A stretch of 42,144 nucleotides of DNA from the NCBI GenBank assembly GCA_028817855.1, contig JAPPOT010000799.1:1-42144 (forward strand), read 5' to 3'. Position numbers and translations under genes: made by a program. Below are positions 1 to 7,986 of the stretch, in pieces. The stretch comes from Myxococcales bacterium. Its GTDB lineage: Bacteria > Myxococcota_A > Polyangia > Polyangiales > JAFGIB01. A model generated the notes under the pieces. The model saw only the letters and a list, made by a program, of their open reading frames with translations. It was not told where the DNA came from and made no database searches. How positions within the stretch are numbered: the first letter of the stretch is position 1; each line of letters starts with the position of its first letter.

Positions 1-54
<54 letters not shown>

Positions 55-84
55 GAGGTCCCGAATGGGAGCTGTGAGGGGGGG

Positions 85-112
85 ATTTAACCCTGCGCCG
101 GTGGGGTGTCAA
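85..112 (-). promoter_or_regulatory. sigma-70 promoter of the tRNA-Val gene
   Basis: On the minus strand a perfect TTGACA (-35, 112-107) is followed after 16 bp by TTAAAT (-10, 90-85); a 17-bp spacing gives TAAATC. Transcription would start near 77, about 23 nt before the mature tRNA 5' end at 54. The -35 box overlaps the GTG at 106, which argues for the later start of the neighbouring peptidase gene. Confidence 0.7.
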
Positions 113-201
113 GCCGCAGACAGGAGGCGAAGCCAACGCAAGTACGCGCAGATCCGCCTGGTTTGCATGGCGGGAGCAGCGTTGATATCGATCCACGCGA
201 G

Positions 202-1776
202 ATGGCGAAGCCGCAGGGAGACGATGGCGCGACGCCAGAGCACCGGCCGCTGCCCTCGGTCGACCTGGCCCTGCTACCGCACGAGGTTCGCGCCTCGCGT
301 GCGCGCCAGGTCTCGCTCGCAGTCGTGGCGCTGCTCGGCGTGATCGCGCTGGTCGCCTTCGCCTTCAGCCAGGTCTGGGCCTCACAGATGGAAGAAGAGC
401 AGGCGGCGCCGGTCAGCGACGACCCGTGGCCGAGTGAGCGCGGCGACGAGGCTGCCGTGGAGCCGGCGCCCGCGGCCGCGGCAGGCGAGCCACCGGATCC
501 GGTGTCGAGCGAGGTCGCGGTCGCCGCCCTGACCGAGCCCGAGACGTCCGACGCGGTCGAACAGGAGGTCGGCGCCGCGCTGGGTGTGCCGACCGAGCCC
601 GCCGAGGTTGGGCGCATCACCAAGCCCTTCGGCCAGGCCCGCGGGTTCCGCGATGCCCTGCGCAGGTCGGGCGCCTCACCCGAGGAGGCCGACGCGCTGG
701 TCGCGGCGCTCGAGAAGCTGGTCGACTTCCGGCGCTGCCGCCCCGAACACCAGCTGACCTTCGAGCGCGGTGGCGGCGGCCAGCTCGTGGCCTTCGAATA
801 CAAGGCAAGCGTCACCGACCTCTATCGCGCCACGCGCGGGGGCGACGGCAGCTTCTCGGCGGCCCGCACCGAGGTGCCGATCGAGCGCCGCCGGCTAGCC
901 CGCGGCAGCCATGTGGCCGGCTCTCTGGGCCACGCCCTGTCGGGTCTGGGGCTAGGCCGTAGCCTCGCGAGCGTCTTCGTGGGGGCCTTCGAGGGCTCGA
1001 TCGACTTCAAGAAGCACACCCGCGAAGGAGACAGCTTCAAGCTGGTGTTGGATGAGGAGTACGTGGAGGGGAAGCTCCTGCGCTACGGGACCGTGCACGC
1101 GCTGGAATACCGGGGCGAGCGGGCGGGCCACCAGGTTGCCTTCTGGTTCGAGACCAAGCCCGGCAAGGGCGACTACTACAATGAGTCCGGGCGGGCCATC
1201 CACGGCGGCTGGCTGCGCACCCCCCTGCGCTACGACCACATCTCGTCGCGCTTCAACCCGCGCCGCAAGCACCCGATCCTCAAGCGCATCGTGCCGCACA
1301 ACGGGGTCGACTACGCGGCCAGCCCGGGGACGACGGTCTGGGCTGCGGCGGACGGGACCGTCACCTTCGCGGGCGTGCGCGGCGCCAACGGCAACCTGAT
1401 CGCCCTGCGCCACGAGGGGGGCTACGAGACTTACTACGCGCACCTGCTGCGGATCGGGCGCGGCATCAAGAAGGGCGTGAAGGTGGAGCAGCGCCAGCCG
1501 ATCGGTGCGGTCGGCTCCACCGGACGCTCCACGGGGCCGCACCTGCACTTCGCGCTCAAGCGCCGGGGGCGCTTCATCAACCCGGAGAAGCAGCTCAACG
1601 GGCCGGGCAAGCCGCTCCCAGCGTCGCTCATGCCCCGCTTCAAGCGCACGGTCCGCGCGCTCAAGAAGGAGCTGGCCTCGATCACCCTGGCGGCCGCGCC
1701 AAGCGGCGAGGACAGCGAGGCCCAGCAGCCCCCCCAGGGCGAAGTATTCCACGAAGAGGCCCCCCTCGATTTGTAG
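202..1776 (+). CDS. M23 (LytM-type) metalloendopeptidase, membrane anchored
   Basis: Likely periplasmic peptidoglycan endopeptidase of 524 residues. A cytoplasmic N-terminus is followed by one membrane segment (about residues 37-58), a low-complexity Ala/Glu/Pro linker, a middle region typical of long M23 proteins, and a C-terminal M23 domain. The zinc and catalytic motifs are intact: HNGVDY at about 366-371 (H and D ligands) and HLHF at about 447-450, with GRSTGPHLHF context. This is a full active-site set, unlike the degenerate EnvC or NlpD activators. The frame stays open upstream to a GTG at 106, but that overlaps the divergent tRNA promoter, so ATG at 202 is preferred although its ribosome site is weak. 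Substrate is not identified; a role in cell-wall remodelling or division is inferred from the family. The next gene follows on the same strand after about 126 bp. Confidence 0.88.
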   Translation: MAKPQGDDGATPEHRPLPSVDLALLPHEVRASRARQVSLAVVALLGVIALVAFAFSQVWASQMEEEQAAPVSDDPWPSERGDEAAVEPAPAAAAGEPPDPVSSEVAVAALTEPETSDAVEQEVGAALGVPTEPAEVGRITKPFGQARGFRDALRRSGASPEEADALVAALEKLVDFRRCRPEHQLTFERGGGGQLVAFEYKASVTDLYRATRGGDGSFSAARTEVPIERRRLARGSHVAGSLGHALSGLGLGRSLASVFVGAFEGSIDFKKHTREGDSFKLVLDEEYVEGKLLRYGTVHALEYRGERAGHQVAFWFETKPGKGDYYNESGRAIHGGWLRTPLRYDHISSRFNPRRKHPILKRIVPHNGVDYAASPGTTVWAAADGTVTFAGVRGANGNLIALRHEGGYETYYAHLLRIGRGIKKGVKVEQRQPIGAVGSTGRSTGPHLHFALKRRGRFINPEKQLNGPGKPLPASLMPRFKRTVRALKKELASITLAAAPSGEDSEAQQPPQGEVFHEEAPLDL

Positions 1777-1902
1777 GTGGACCGCAAAAGTGACAGGGAT
1801 CGTCGTCTGTGGCCGGTGGTGCTGCTTCAGCGCCGTCGCCATCTCGGAGGCACCTCCACTTCTGTAGTAGGGTCCGCGCGCGAACGCGTGACCCGCGGGA
1901 TT

Positions 1903-4260
1903 ATGGCGATGGCAGCGGCGACGGATGGGCGTGAGATTCGGCGGCTTTGGAGTGTGCTGGCCTTTCTGCTCTTGGGCGCGCTGCTGCTGGTGAACCTGGC
2001 TTCCTTCGGGATCTGGGATCCGTGGGAGTTGGAAGCCGCGGACGCGGCGCGGCGCCTGGCCGATGGCGAGACCTCGCGCGCGGACCACGCCGGGGTGTGG
2101 GCGAGCGCGCTGGGCTTCTCACTCTTCGGCGTCGACGAGTGGAGCGGGCGCGCGCCGGTGGCTCTCGGGGGGCTGCTGGCGGCGCTCTTGGGCTACGCGC
2201 TGGTCGCGCGCTTTGCCGGGCGACGCGCGGGGCTGTACGCGCTGGTAATCGTGGGCAGCAGCCCACTGTTCGTGTTCAACGCGCGCGCCATGCTGGGCGA
2301 GGCGCCGTCGTTCGCCATCCAGGCGGGGATCGCCCTATCGGCTTGCATGGCCTGCTTCGCGGGCGAGGCGCGGCAGGGAGTGCGCTACGGGTGGCTCGCA
2401 CTCACACTGGTGTTGGTCGTACTGGGCGTCCAGGCACGCGGTGCACTGCTGGGCGCGCTGCCGCCGCTCGCGGCGGTGGCTGCCGTGGCGGCGGCGGACG
2501 GCAGGCTCTCCTCGGGGCGTACGGACCCGGCCGGCGCGCTTGCGACGTACACGCTGTGGGGGCTGACGCTGATGTTCACGGCTGCGATCACGCTCGGGGC
2601 GATCGCCGACGCCAGCGCCTACAGCCCGTGGCTGGGCGGCAGCCCGCGCGGGGGGCAGCCACCGCGCTTCGACCTCACACTCGGGCGGGTCTTCCACGCC
2701 TTCGCACCCTGGAGCGCGCTGCTCCCCCTGGCGCTGGCGCGCATGCCGCTGTCGCCGGAGGGCGGCGCCAGCGGCGACGAACGGCGCCTGCGCATGGTGC
2801 TGCTGCTGTGGGCGGCGGTGGGCTATGCAGCCCACACGCTCTTCCTGTCGCGCTACGGGGACGCCGCCGCCTTCCTGCCGATCGTGGCGCTCGCGGGCGC
2901 CGTCGCACTCTTCTTGCGCGACGTGGAGCGCAGCGCCACCGGCCAGTGGCCAGCTGCCATCGCGATCGCGATGCTCGGCGGGCTCCTGGTCCGCGACTAC
3001 TCGCTCTACCCGGCGGCGCCGATCCACGGCATGGCGATCGACCAGATCGAGGTGCCGAAGGTGTTCAACCCCAAGCGCATCTGGGGCGGGCTGCTCGGGT
3101 TCTTCCTTTGCGTGACGGCGCTGAGCCTGGGGGCGGGCGCGCAGCGCAACCTGCGCGAGAGTCGCTTCGGCGCGCCCTATCGATTCCTGCGCGAGCTGTG
3201 GGGGCGGAGCTTTGGACACGTGCTCTGGCTAGTCTGCCTGGTGTTGCTCCTGCTCGTGATCGAGGTGGGAGGCGCGCTGGCGCTGACGGGCCAGGTGCGC
3301 GTGACCACGCAGGGGCTCAAGTGGGTCAAGCGGCTCATGCTGATCGCGCCGGCCCTTCCGGTCGCCATCTTCGCCGTGCAGCTGCTGCTCAAGCTCTTCT
3401 CCGGCGAGCGTGGTCGCAGCCTGCCGATCCTGCTAGCCGGAGCGCTGGTGGGTGGCTACGCCGCCCACGGCTTCATGCCGGCGCTGAGTGCCCACTTCTC
3501 GCCGCGCGAGGTCTACGAGACCTACAACGCCCTGGCCGGCGACGAGGAGCCCCTGGGCGAGTTCAAGGTCGGCGGTCGCGCGGCCGCCTACTATGCGAAG
3601 GGCCCGGTGGAGGAGATCTCGACCGCGATGGGCCTGGTCAACTTCATGGTGGCCGACGAGCGGCGCTGGGCGGTCTTCCCGGAGTCGGAGCTGCCGTCGG
3701 TCAACCGCATGTACCGGCGCAAGACCAAGCGCCACCTGTTCATCGCGGATGCCCGCAGCGCACGCGTGCTACTCGGCACCAATCAGCCGATCGCCGATCG
3801 AAAGAACGACAACTTCCTCGTCACCCAGGTGCTCGAAGACGTGCCCGACATTCAGCACCGGGTGGACGCCAACCTGGACGAGAAGATCCTGTTCCTCGGC
3901 TACGACCTGAAGCTACCCCACGGTGACCACGTGGCGGCGGGCGAGAAGTTCGAGGTGACCTGGTACTTCCGCGCGCTCAAGCACGTGCCCGGCAACTGGC
4001 GAATCTTCGTGCACATCGATGGCGGCGGCAAGCGCATCCACGGCGACCACTACCCGCTGGACGGGCGCTATCCGGTGAGCATGTGGGAGAAAGGCGACGT
4101 GATCGTGGATCGCCAGACGCTCGAAGTCCCCCCCCAGTATCCCGCCACGGGCTACACGATCTACCTGGGCTTCTACTCGGGCGAGACGCGAATGCCCGTT
4201 GTGGCGGGCCCGCAGGACGACGTAAACCGCATCAACGCGGGGGTATTGCGCATTCGCTGA
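1903..4260 (+). CDS. GT39/ArnT-PMT family membrane glycosyltransferase
   Basis: Polytopic membrane protein of about 785 residues. The first half looks like the PMT_2/ArnT fold: the first membrane helix is followed by an acidic loop (GIWDPWELEAADAARRL, about residues 34-50), where this superfamily has its catalytic Asp/Glu, and then many hydrophobic helices. Further helices lie around residues 440-530. The last 200 or so residues are a soluble, presumably periplasmic, domain (WYFRALKHVPGNWRIFVHID and following) seen in some bacterial GT39 proteins. Family members transfer a sugar from a polyprenyl-phosphate donor on the periplasmic face; the sugar and acceptor cannot be read. ATG 1903 was chosen because it opens just before the first membrane helix; the frame is open back to GTG 1777, immediately after the previous stop. 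A link with the glycosylation locus at 7987-17148 is possible but unproven. Confidence 0.8.
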   Translation: MAMAAATDGREIRRLWSVLAFLLLGALLLVNLASFGIWDPWELEAADAARRLADGETSRADHAGVWASALGFSLFGVDEWSGRAPVALGGLLAALLGYALVARFAGRRAGLYALVIVGSSPLFVFNARAMLGEAPSFAIQAGIALSACMACFAGEARQGVRYGWLALTLVLVVLGVQARGALLGALPPLAAVAAVAAADGRLSSGRTDPAGALATYTLWGLTLMFTAAITLGAIADASAYSPWLGGSPRGGQPPRFDLTLGRVFHAFAPWSALLPLALARMPLSPEGGASGDERRLRMVLLLWAAVGYAAHTLFLSRYGDAAAFLPIVALAGAVALFLRDVERSATGQWPAAIAIAMLGGLLVRDYSLYPAAPIHGMAIDQIEVPKVFNPKRIWGGLLGFFLCVTALSLGAGAQRNLRESRFGAPYRFLRELWGRSFGHVLWLVCLVLLLLVIEVGGALALTGQVRVTTQGLKWVKRLMLIAPALPVAIFAVQLLLKLFSGERGRSLPILLAGALVGGYAAHGFMPALSAHFSPREVYETYNALAGDEEPLGEFKVGGRAAAYYAKGPVEEISTAMGLVNFMVADERRWAVFPESELPSVNRMYRRKTKRHLFIADARSARVLLGTNQPIADRKNDNFLVTQVLEDVPDIQHRVDANLDEKILFLGYDLKLPHGDHVAAGEKFEVTWYFRALKHVPGNWRIFVHIDGGGKRIHGDHYPLDGRYPVSMWEKGDVIVDRQTLEVPPQYPATGYTIYLGFYSGETRMPVVAGPQDDVNRINAGVLRIR

Positions 4261-4285
4261 GCGGGTGCTCTAACCGAGACTTCCG

Positions 4286-4669
4286 ATGAGCGACAAGGAC
4301 GACGACTTCGCCGATCGGCGCGAGCACAAGCGCTACGAAACCTCGATCGCAGTCGACTATGCGAGCGGGGACACGTTCCTCTTCGCCTACCTGCAGAACA
4401 TCAGCGAGATGGGGATCTTCGTACGCACCAATGAGCCTCTGCCGGTCGGTACGGAGCTGCGCCTGCGCTTCCACGTCGACGAGGGCGACCCGCTGGTGCT
4501 CGAGGGCGAGGTCACCTGGATCAACCCGTACAAGCCGACGGGTGAGAACCTCAATCCGGGCATGGGCGTGCGCTTCAAGAGCCTCACGCCCGAGGGCCGC
4601 GAGCAGGTCGTGGCGCTCGTGCGGACCGTCGCGTACCTGCGCGACGAGGACAACCGCAGCAAGAACTGA
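4286..4669 (+). CDS. PilZ domain protein (Myxococcus paralogous type)
   Basis: Small cytoplasmic protein of 127 residues consisting of little more than one PilZ domain, a cyclic-di-GMP binding fold. The N-terminal RRxxxRY-like motif is seen as RREHKRYETSIAVDY (about residues 11-25), and the strand with the DxSxxG-like element reads NISEMGIFVRT, where the usual Asp is Asn. This matches the Myxococcus xanthus paralogous PilZ family (TIGR02266), whose members often have weakened ligand motifs. It starts 25 bp after the GT39 gene and may be cotranscribed with it. Whether it really binds c-di-GMP cannot be told: the arginines are there but the Asp is not. Confidence 0.85.
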   Translation: MSDKDDDFADRREHKRYETSIAVDYASGDTFLFAYLQNISEMGIFVRTNEPLPVGTELRLRFHVDEGDPLVLEGEVTWINPYKPTGENLNPGMGVRFKSLTPEGREQVVALVRTVAYLRDEDNRSKN

Positions 4670-4697
4670 GCGCGGAGCCACGCGCGTCCAGCGCTGG

Positions 4698-5309
4698 CTA
4701 GGATACGAGCCGAAGATGCGGGCGGCGGGCGAGACGCTCGGCGCGCGGGACGTAGCGGCGGCTGCTCCGCCCGCGTCGCACGGTGGGCGCAGTCGGCGTG
4801 GCCGCCAGCTGTTGCGGTCGCGGCGCGCGCGAGGTCAGCAGCGGTGCCTCGGCGACGAGGTTCTCGATCCTTCCGTCGGGCAAGCGGAGCGCCTGGATGG
4901 GGAGCTCCTGCTGCTGGGGCAGAGGCGATGGTGGGACGGGCAGCGGTAGCCCGATGAGCACGTCCTCCAGGCGGCACAGCTCCCCGGGCTCGAGGCCCTT
5001 GAAGGACAGTCCCATGCCCGAGGGGCGCGCATCGTGGCGGCGGCGGTGCAGGCCGACCCGGGCCACGGCGCCGCGCGCGATCAGCGGCCACTCCGCCTCC
5101 GACCAGCGCGGCGGGCGAAAGCTGAGCAGGACCTCGTCACCCTCGTCGAGGGGCAGGCTGGTGTCGAGCCACATGCCCACAGGAGAGAGGTCGCGGACCT
5201 GGAAGGGCAGCGCGCCATCCCAGAGGGACGAGCGCACCTCGCACTCCAGGTCGACGGCGCGACGCGGGGCGCGGCGGCGGGAGGGAAGCTCGGCGATGGA
5301 GAGCGGCAT
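4698..5309 (-). CDS. PilZ domain protein with a C-terminal tail
   Basis: 203 residues. The N-terminal half is a PilZ domain: RRRAPRRAVDLECEV (about 10-24) supplies the arginine motif and RDLSPVGMWLDT (about 37-48) the D-x-S-x-x-G strand, here with both the Asp and Ser kept, so c-di-GMP binding is plausible. The remainder is Pro/Arg-rich and ends in a basic tail, without a recognised domain. ATG 5309 is chosen because GAGGAG lies at the right distance upstream; a longer open frame reaches 5387 but would overlap the promoter found at 5342-5370. It is convergent with the first PilZ gene (28-bp gap) and lies downstream of the FHA-kinase gene on the same strand, but has its own promoter. Confidence 0.85.
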   Translation of the reverse strand: MPLSIAELPSRRRAPRRAVDLECEVRSSLWDGALPFQVRDLSPVGMWLDTSLPLDEGDEVLLSFRPPRWSEAEWPLIARGAVARVGLHRRRHDARPSGMGLSFKGLEPGELCRLEDVLIGLPLPVPPSPLPQQQELPIQALRLPDGRIENLVAEAPLLTSRAPRPQQLAATPTAPTVRRGRSSRRYVPRAERLARRPHLRLVS

Positions 5310-5341
5310 GGACAACTCCTCATTATGGGACGTTATCCTAC

Positions 5342-5370
5342 ATTGTATGTGCATGGCCGAAGGGCGCCAA
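5342..5370 (-). promoter_or_regulatory. sigma-70-like promoter of the PilZ gene at 4698-5309
   Basis: On the minus strand TTGGCG (5370-5365) and TACAAT (5347-5342) are separated by exactly 17 bp; they match the consensus at four and five of six positions. The start point would fall near 5335, giving a leader of about 26 nt with GAGGAG before ATG 5309. The stretch is visibly richer in A and T than its surroundings. Confidence 0.6.
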
Positions 5371-5405
5371 AGAAGTGGACAGCCCATTGTCCGTACACGG
5401 CGCGT

Positions 5406-6953
5406 TCAAGCCGGGGGCGCGGCAGACTGCATCGTACCGTCGATCACCCGCATCAGGCGCGGCATGTCGATGGGCTTGGGAACGAGTGCAACGCCTCCCA
5501 TCCGTCGCAGGTCCTCATCGAGACGCGAAGACCACTGCCCGGACATGAAGACGACCTTCACCTCGTCATGGATCTCCCGGAGGTGACGGAAGCAAGTGAT
5601 CCCGTCCATGAGCGGCATGTCGATGTCGAGCACGATGACGTCCGGTTGCGACTCACGAAAGGCGCGAAGGGCCTCAACCCCGTTGCCTGCAAAGTCGATC
5701 GTATGGCCGGAGCGCGACAGCTGGCGCGCCGTCGCGCGCGCCACGAGCTCATCGTCATCCACCAACAGGATTCGGGCCGAGGAGGGGCTGACGCCCGCGG
5801 CAGGCGTCGAGCTGACCTCCGCCGCATCGCGCGAAGCGGGCGGTGCCGCTGGCAGGAGGATGCGCAGCTCGCTGCCCTCGTGCAGCCCAGTACGAATCGA
5901 GACAGTGCCGCCATGCTCACGCGCAGCCTGCGCAACCATCGCGAGTCCGAGGCCGGTTCCTCCGGAGCCCTTGGTCGTGAAGAAAGGATCGAACACCTGC
6001 TGTGCGGTCTGTTCGTCCATGCCCACACCACTGTCCTGGATGGAGATGAGAACGTAGCTTCCCGTGGCCGGGCACGCGCCATCGAGCTCGTGCGACTGCG
6101 CTCCGCGAACCACCACCCGCATCGTGCCGCCATCGGGCATCGCATCCCGCGCGTTGATGCATGGGTTCAGGATCAAAGGATGGAGCCGGGAACGGCTTCC
6201 ATGCACGACCATGCTTGGCTCGATCGCGTGCTCGATCCGAATGTTGCGAGGGACGATGCGAGACATCAGCCCAACCACCTCGTCGCATAACTGCGAGATG
6301 TCGATGCGCTCGGAAGCGTCCCCCCGGCCCTGCACGAGGCCTGCGAGGCGCCCCGTGAGATCGGTAGCCCGCGCCACCGCGACCTTCATCTCCCGCACGC
6401 ACACGCCGGCCTCTTCGCAGTCGATCGGCGTACCCGGTTCGAGATCCTCGAGGTAGGCCAGGTTCGCCGTGAGGATCGACAGTAGGTTGTTGATGTCGTG
6501 ATTTACGCTCGCGCTCAGACGTCCAACCGCTTCGAGCTTCTGCGCTCGAACCAGCTCGGCGTCGAGCTCGTCCTCGACCGCAAACTGGAGAACGATGTGG
6601 GGGCCCAGCTCGATCCGATCGTTGCGGCGCAGCAGGTGCGGCGCTCGCAGCTCGATGCCGTTGACGCGCGTCCCGTTGCGGCTCCCGAGATCCTCGATCT
6701 GCCAGTCTCCCCCCGCCAGCGGAGAGAGCACGGCGTGCTGCCGCGAGAGGGCGCGGTGCGCAATCTGGAACGCCGCGCCGCTGCTACGGCCGACCACGAC
6801 GGGGTCTGTGGACAGTCGGTAGGATCGGCCCAGCTGCGGCCCCGACAGGACCACCAACTTTGGGCGTGCCTCGGTCGGGCGCGAAGCCCCCGGCAGCCGG
6901 GACTCGTTCACCGTCTCGAATACAGTCTCAACACTGTCCACTGGAACCGTCAT
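5406..6953 (-). CDS. FHA - histidine kinase - receiver hybrid signalling protein
   Basis: 515-residue soluble protein. An FHA domain (about 30-125) has the phosphothreonine-binding set VVGRSSG, SRQH and SRNGTRVNG. Then comes a histidine kinase with the H-box HDINNLLSIL (His about 152), an N-box written NPCINARDAM, DSGVGMD and GTGLGLAM ATP-binding motifs. The C-terminal receiver domain has the acidic VDDDE pocket, LDIDMP (phospho-acceptor Asp about 443) and a KP lysine. No membrane segment is seen. FHA would let Ser/Thr kinase signals feed a phosphorelay, which suits Myxococcota. No separate DNA-binding regulator is next to it; the downstream neighbour on the same strand is a PilZ protein. ATG 6953 lies only about 8 nt from the predicted transcription start, and there is no clear Shine-Dalgarno sequence, so translation may be nearly leaderless. 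Confidence 0.93.
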   Translation of the reverse strand: MTVPVDSVETVFETVNESRLPGASRPTEARPKLVVLSGPQLGRSYRLSTDPVVVGRSSGAAFQIAHRALSRQHAVLSPLAGGDWQIEDLGSRNGTRVNGIELRAPHLLRRNDRIELGPHIVLQFAVEDELDAELVRAQKLEAVGRLSASVNHDINNLLSILTANLAYLEDLEPGTPIDCEEAGVCVREMKVAVARATDLTGRLAGLVQGRGDASERIDISQLCDEVVGLMSRIVPRNIRIEHAIEPSMVVHGSRSRLHPLILNPCINARDAMPDGGTMRVVVRGAQSHELDGACPATGSYVLISIQDSGVGMDEQTAQQVFDPFFTTKGSGGTGLGLAMVAQAAREHGGTVSIRTGLHEGSELRILLPAAPPASRDAAEVSSTPAAGVSPSSARILLVDDDELVARATARQLSRSGHTIDFAGNGVEALRAFRESQPDVIVLDIDMPLMDGITCFRHLREIHDEVKVVFMSGQWSSRLDEDLRRMGGVALVPKPIDMPRLMRVIDGTMQSAAPPA

Positions 6954-6967
6954 AGTGTATTTTTACA

Positions 6968-6996
6968 AATATAGTGCATCTGCGGCAAGCTCGCAA
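6968..6996 (-). promoter_or_regulatory. sigma-70-like promoter of the FHA-kinase gene
   Basis: On the minus strand TTGCGA (6996-6991) and TATATT (6973-6968) are 17 bp apart, in a distinctly AT-rich island. The predicted start near 6961 is only about 8 nt upstream of ATG 6953. Confidence 0.55.
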
Positions 6997-7019
6997 TCGC
7001 TACAGGGTCAGTTCTTTGG

Positions 7020-7913
7020 CTAGAACGACACGGGGGTGGCGCCCTCGAGCCGGTAGTCGCCGTCGTGGTAGCCGCCAGGTGTTGCGCGGACTCCCTCCGG
7101 ACTGACATCGAACAGCCACAAGCCCTCCCGACCACCGCAGGTGGTGCTGCCGGCGCCGAAGAGGTGCGGGACGATGTCGGGCAGCTTGAGGTGGTAGCGC
7201 CAGTGGATGTGGCCGTGGAGCAGGGCGGTGCGCGCTGGCGCGGCCGCGCAGGCGGCCAGCAGCTCCTCGGCGTTCTCGAGCCCGTGGTCGAAGCGATCGG
7301 GGGTGCCGTCGCGGCGGCGGGGCGCGTAGTGGGTGATCACGAAGACCGTGCGGGCGGCCAGCTCCGGCGCAGCGAGCAGCTCGGCCAGGGCCGCGAGCTG
7401 GGCCTCGGGAATGCGACCGCTGGAGCGCATGATCGGCGGATTGGGGCGGGCGCTGTTGACCGCGACCACGGCGAAGTGGTCGTCGTAGAGGCGCACTGCC
7501 GGATAGATGCCGTCGACGGCGCGCTCGGGCCAATCGGTACCGAGCAGATCGCCGAAGATTCGGTCGAAGCGCCCGTCCGCAACCGTGTCCGGGAGATAAA
7601 GGTCGTGATTGCCGGGCACCGTGACGAAGCCGCGCGGGCGACGGGTGAGGCCAGCGATCGCCGCGCGCGCCGCCTCCAGCTCCGGCACGGTGCCGAGCGC
7701 CGTGTAGTCGCCAGTGCAGATCGCCAGATCGACGCGCTCCCGCTCGGCGAACTCGGCCAGCTGGGCGAGCTTGGCGCGGGCGTCCTTGAAGTGACGGCGC
7801 CGACGCAGGATCAGGTTGGCGGCGCCGACCAGGCGCTTGTTCCACATCTCGCCCACGGGCCAGCGCCAGATCGGCACGTCCACGTGGACATCGCTGAAGT
7901 GCAGCACGCGCAT
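7020..7913 (-). CDS. Calcineurin-like metallophosphoesterase
   Basis: 297 residues with the full dimetal phosphoesterase motif set: FSDVHVD (D-x-H, about 6-12), GDYTALG (G-D, about 86-92), PGNHDLY (GNHD), a later THYAP histidine and GHIHWRYH (G-H-x-H). No signal peptide or membrane segment is evident, so it should be cytoplasmic. The family covers cyclic nucleotide, nucleotide-lipid and protein phosphatases; the substrate cannot be read from sequence. It is divergent from the ALG11-like gene (73-bp gap) and ends 66 bp before the start of the FHA-kinase gene on the same strand. A function in lipid-carrier metabolism would be attractive given the neighbour but has no direct support. Confidence 0.88.
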   Translation of the reverse strand: MRVLHFSDVHVDVPIWRWPVGEMWNKRLVGAANLILRRRRHFKDARAKLAQLAEFAERERVDLAICTGDYTALGTVPELEAARAAIAGLTRRPRGFVTVPGNHDLYLPDTVADGRFDRIFGDLLGTDWPERAVDGIYPAVRLYDDHFAVVAVNSARPNPPIMRSSGRIPEAQLAALAELLAAPELAARTVFVITHYAPRRRDGTPDRFDHGLENAEELLAACAAAPARTALLHGHIHWRYHLKLPDIVPHLFGAGSTTCGGREGLWLFDVSPEGVRATPGGYHDGDYRLEGATPVSF

Positions 7914-7986
7914 GTGGAGACGGATGATAGCACTGCGGCGCCCTCACCCGCGGCAGCGGACGCTGTGGTATGGAGCGCCCATCCCG

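Noticed and set aside
1845-1856. Short palindrome GGAGGCACCTCC upstream of the GT39 gene
   Set aside because: A 5-bp stem with a 2-nt loop is too small to call a regulatory element.
1947-3926. Long open frame overlapping the GT39 gene in another frame
   Set aside because: Its translation is Arg/Ala/Gly-rich low complexity, typical of off-frame reading in GC-rich DNA, and the GT39 frame has clear family features.
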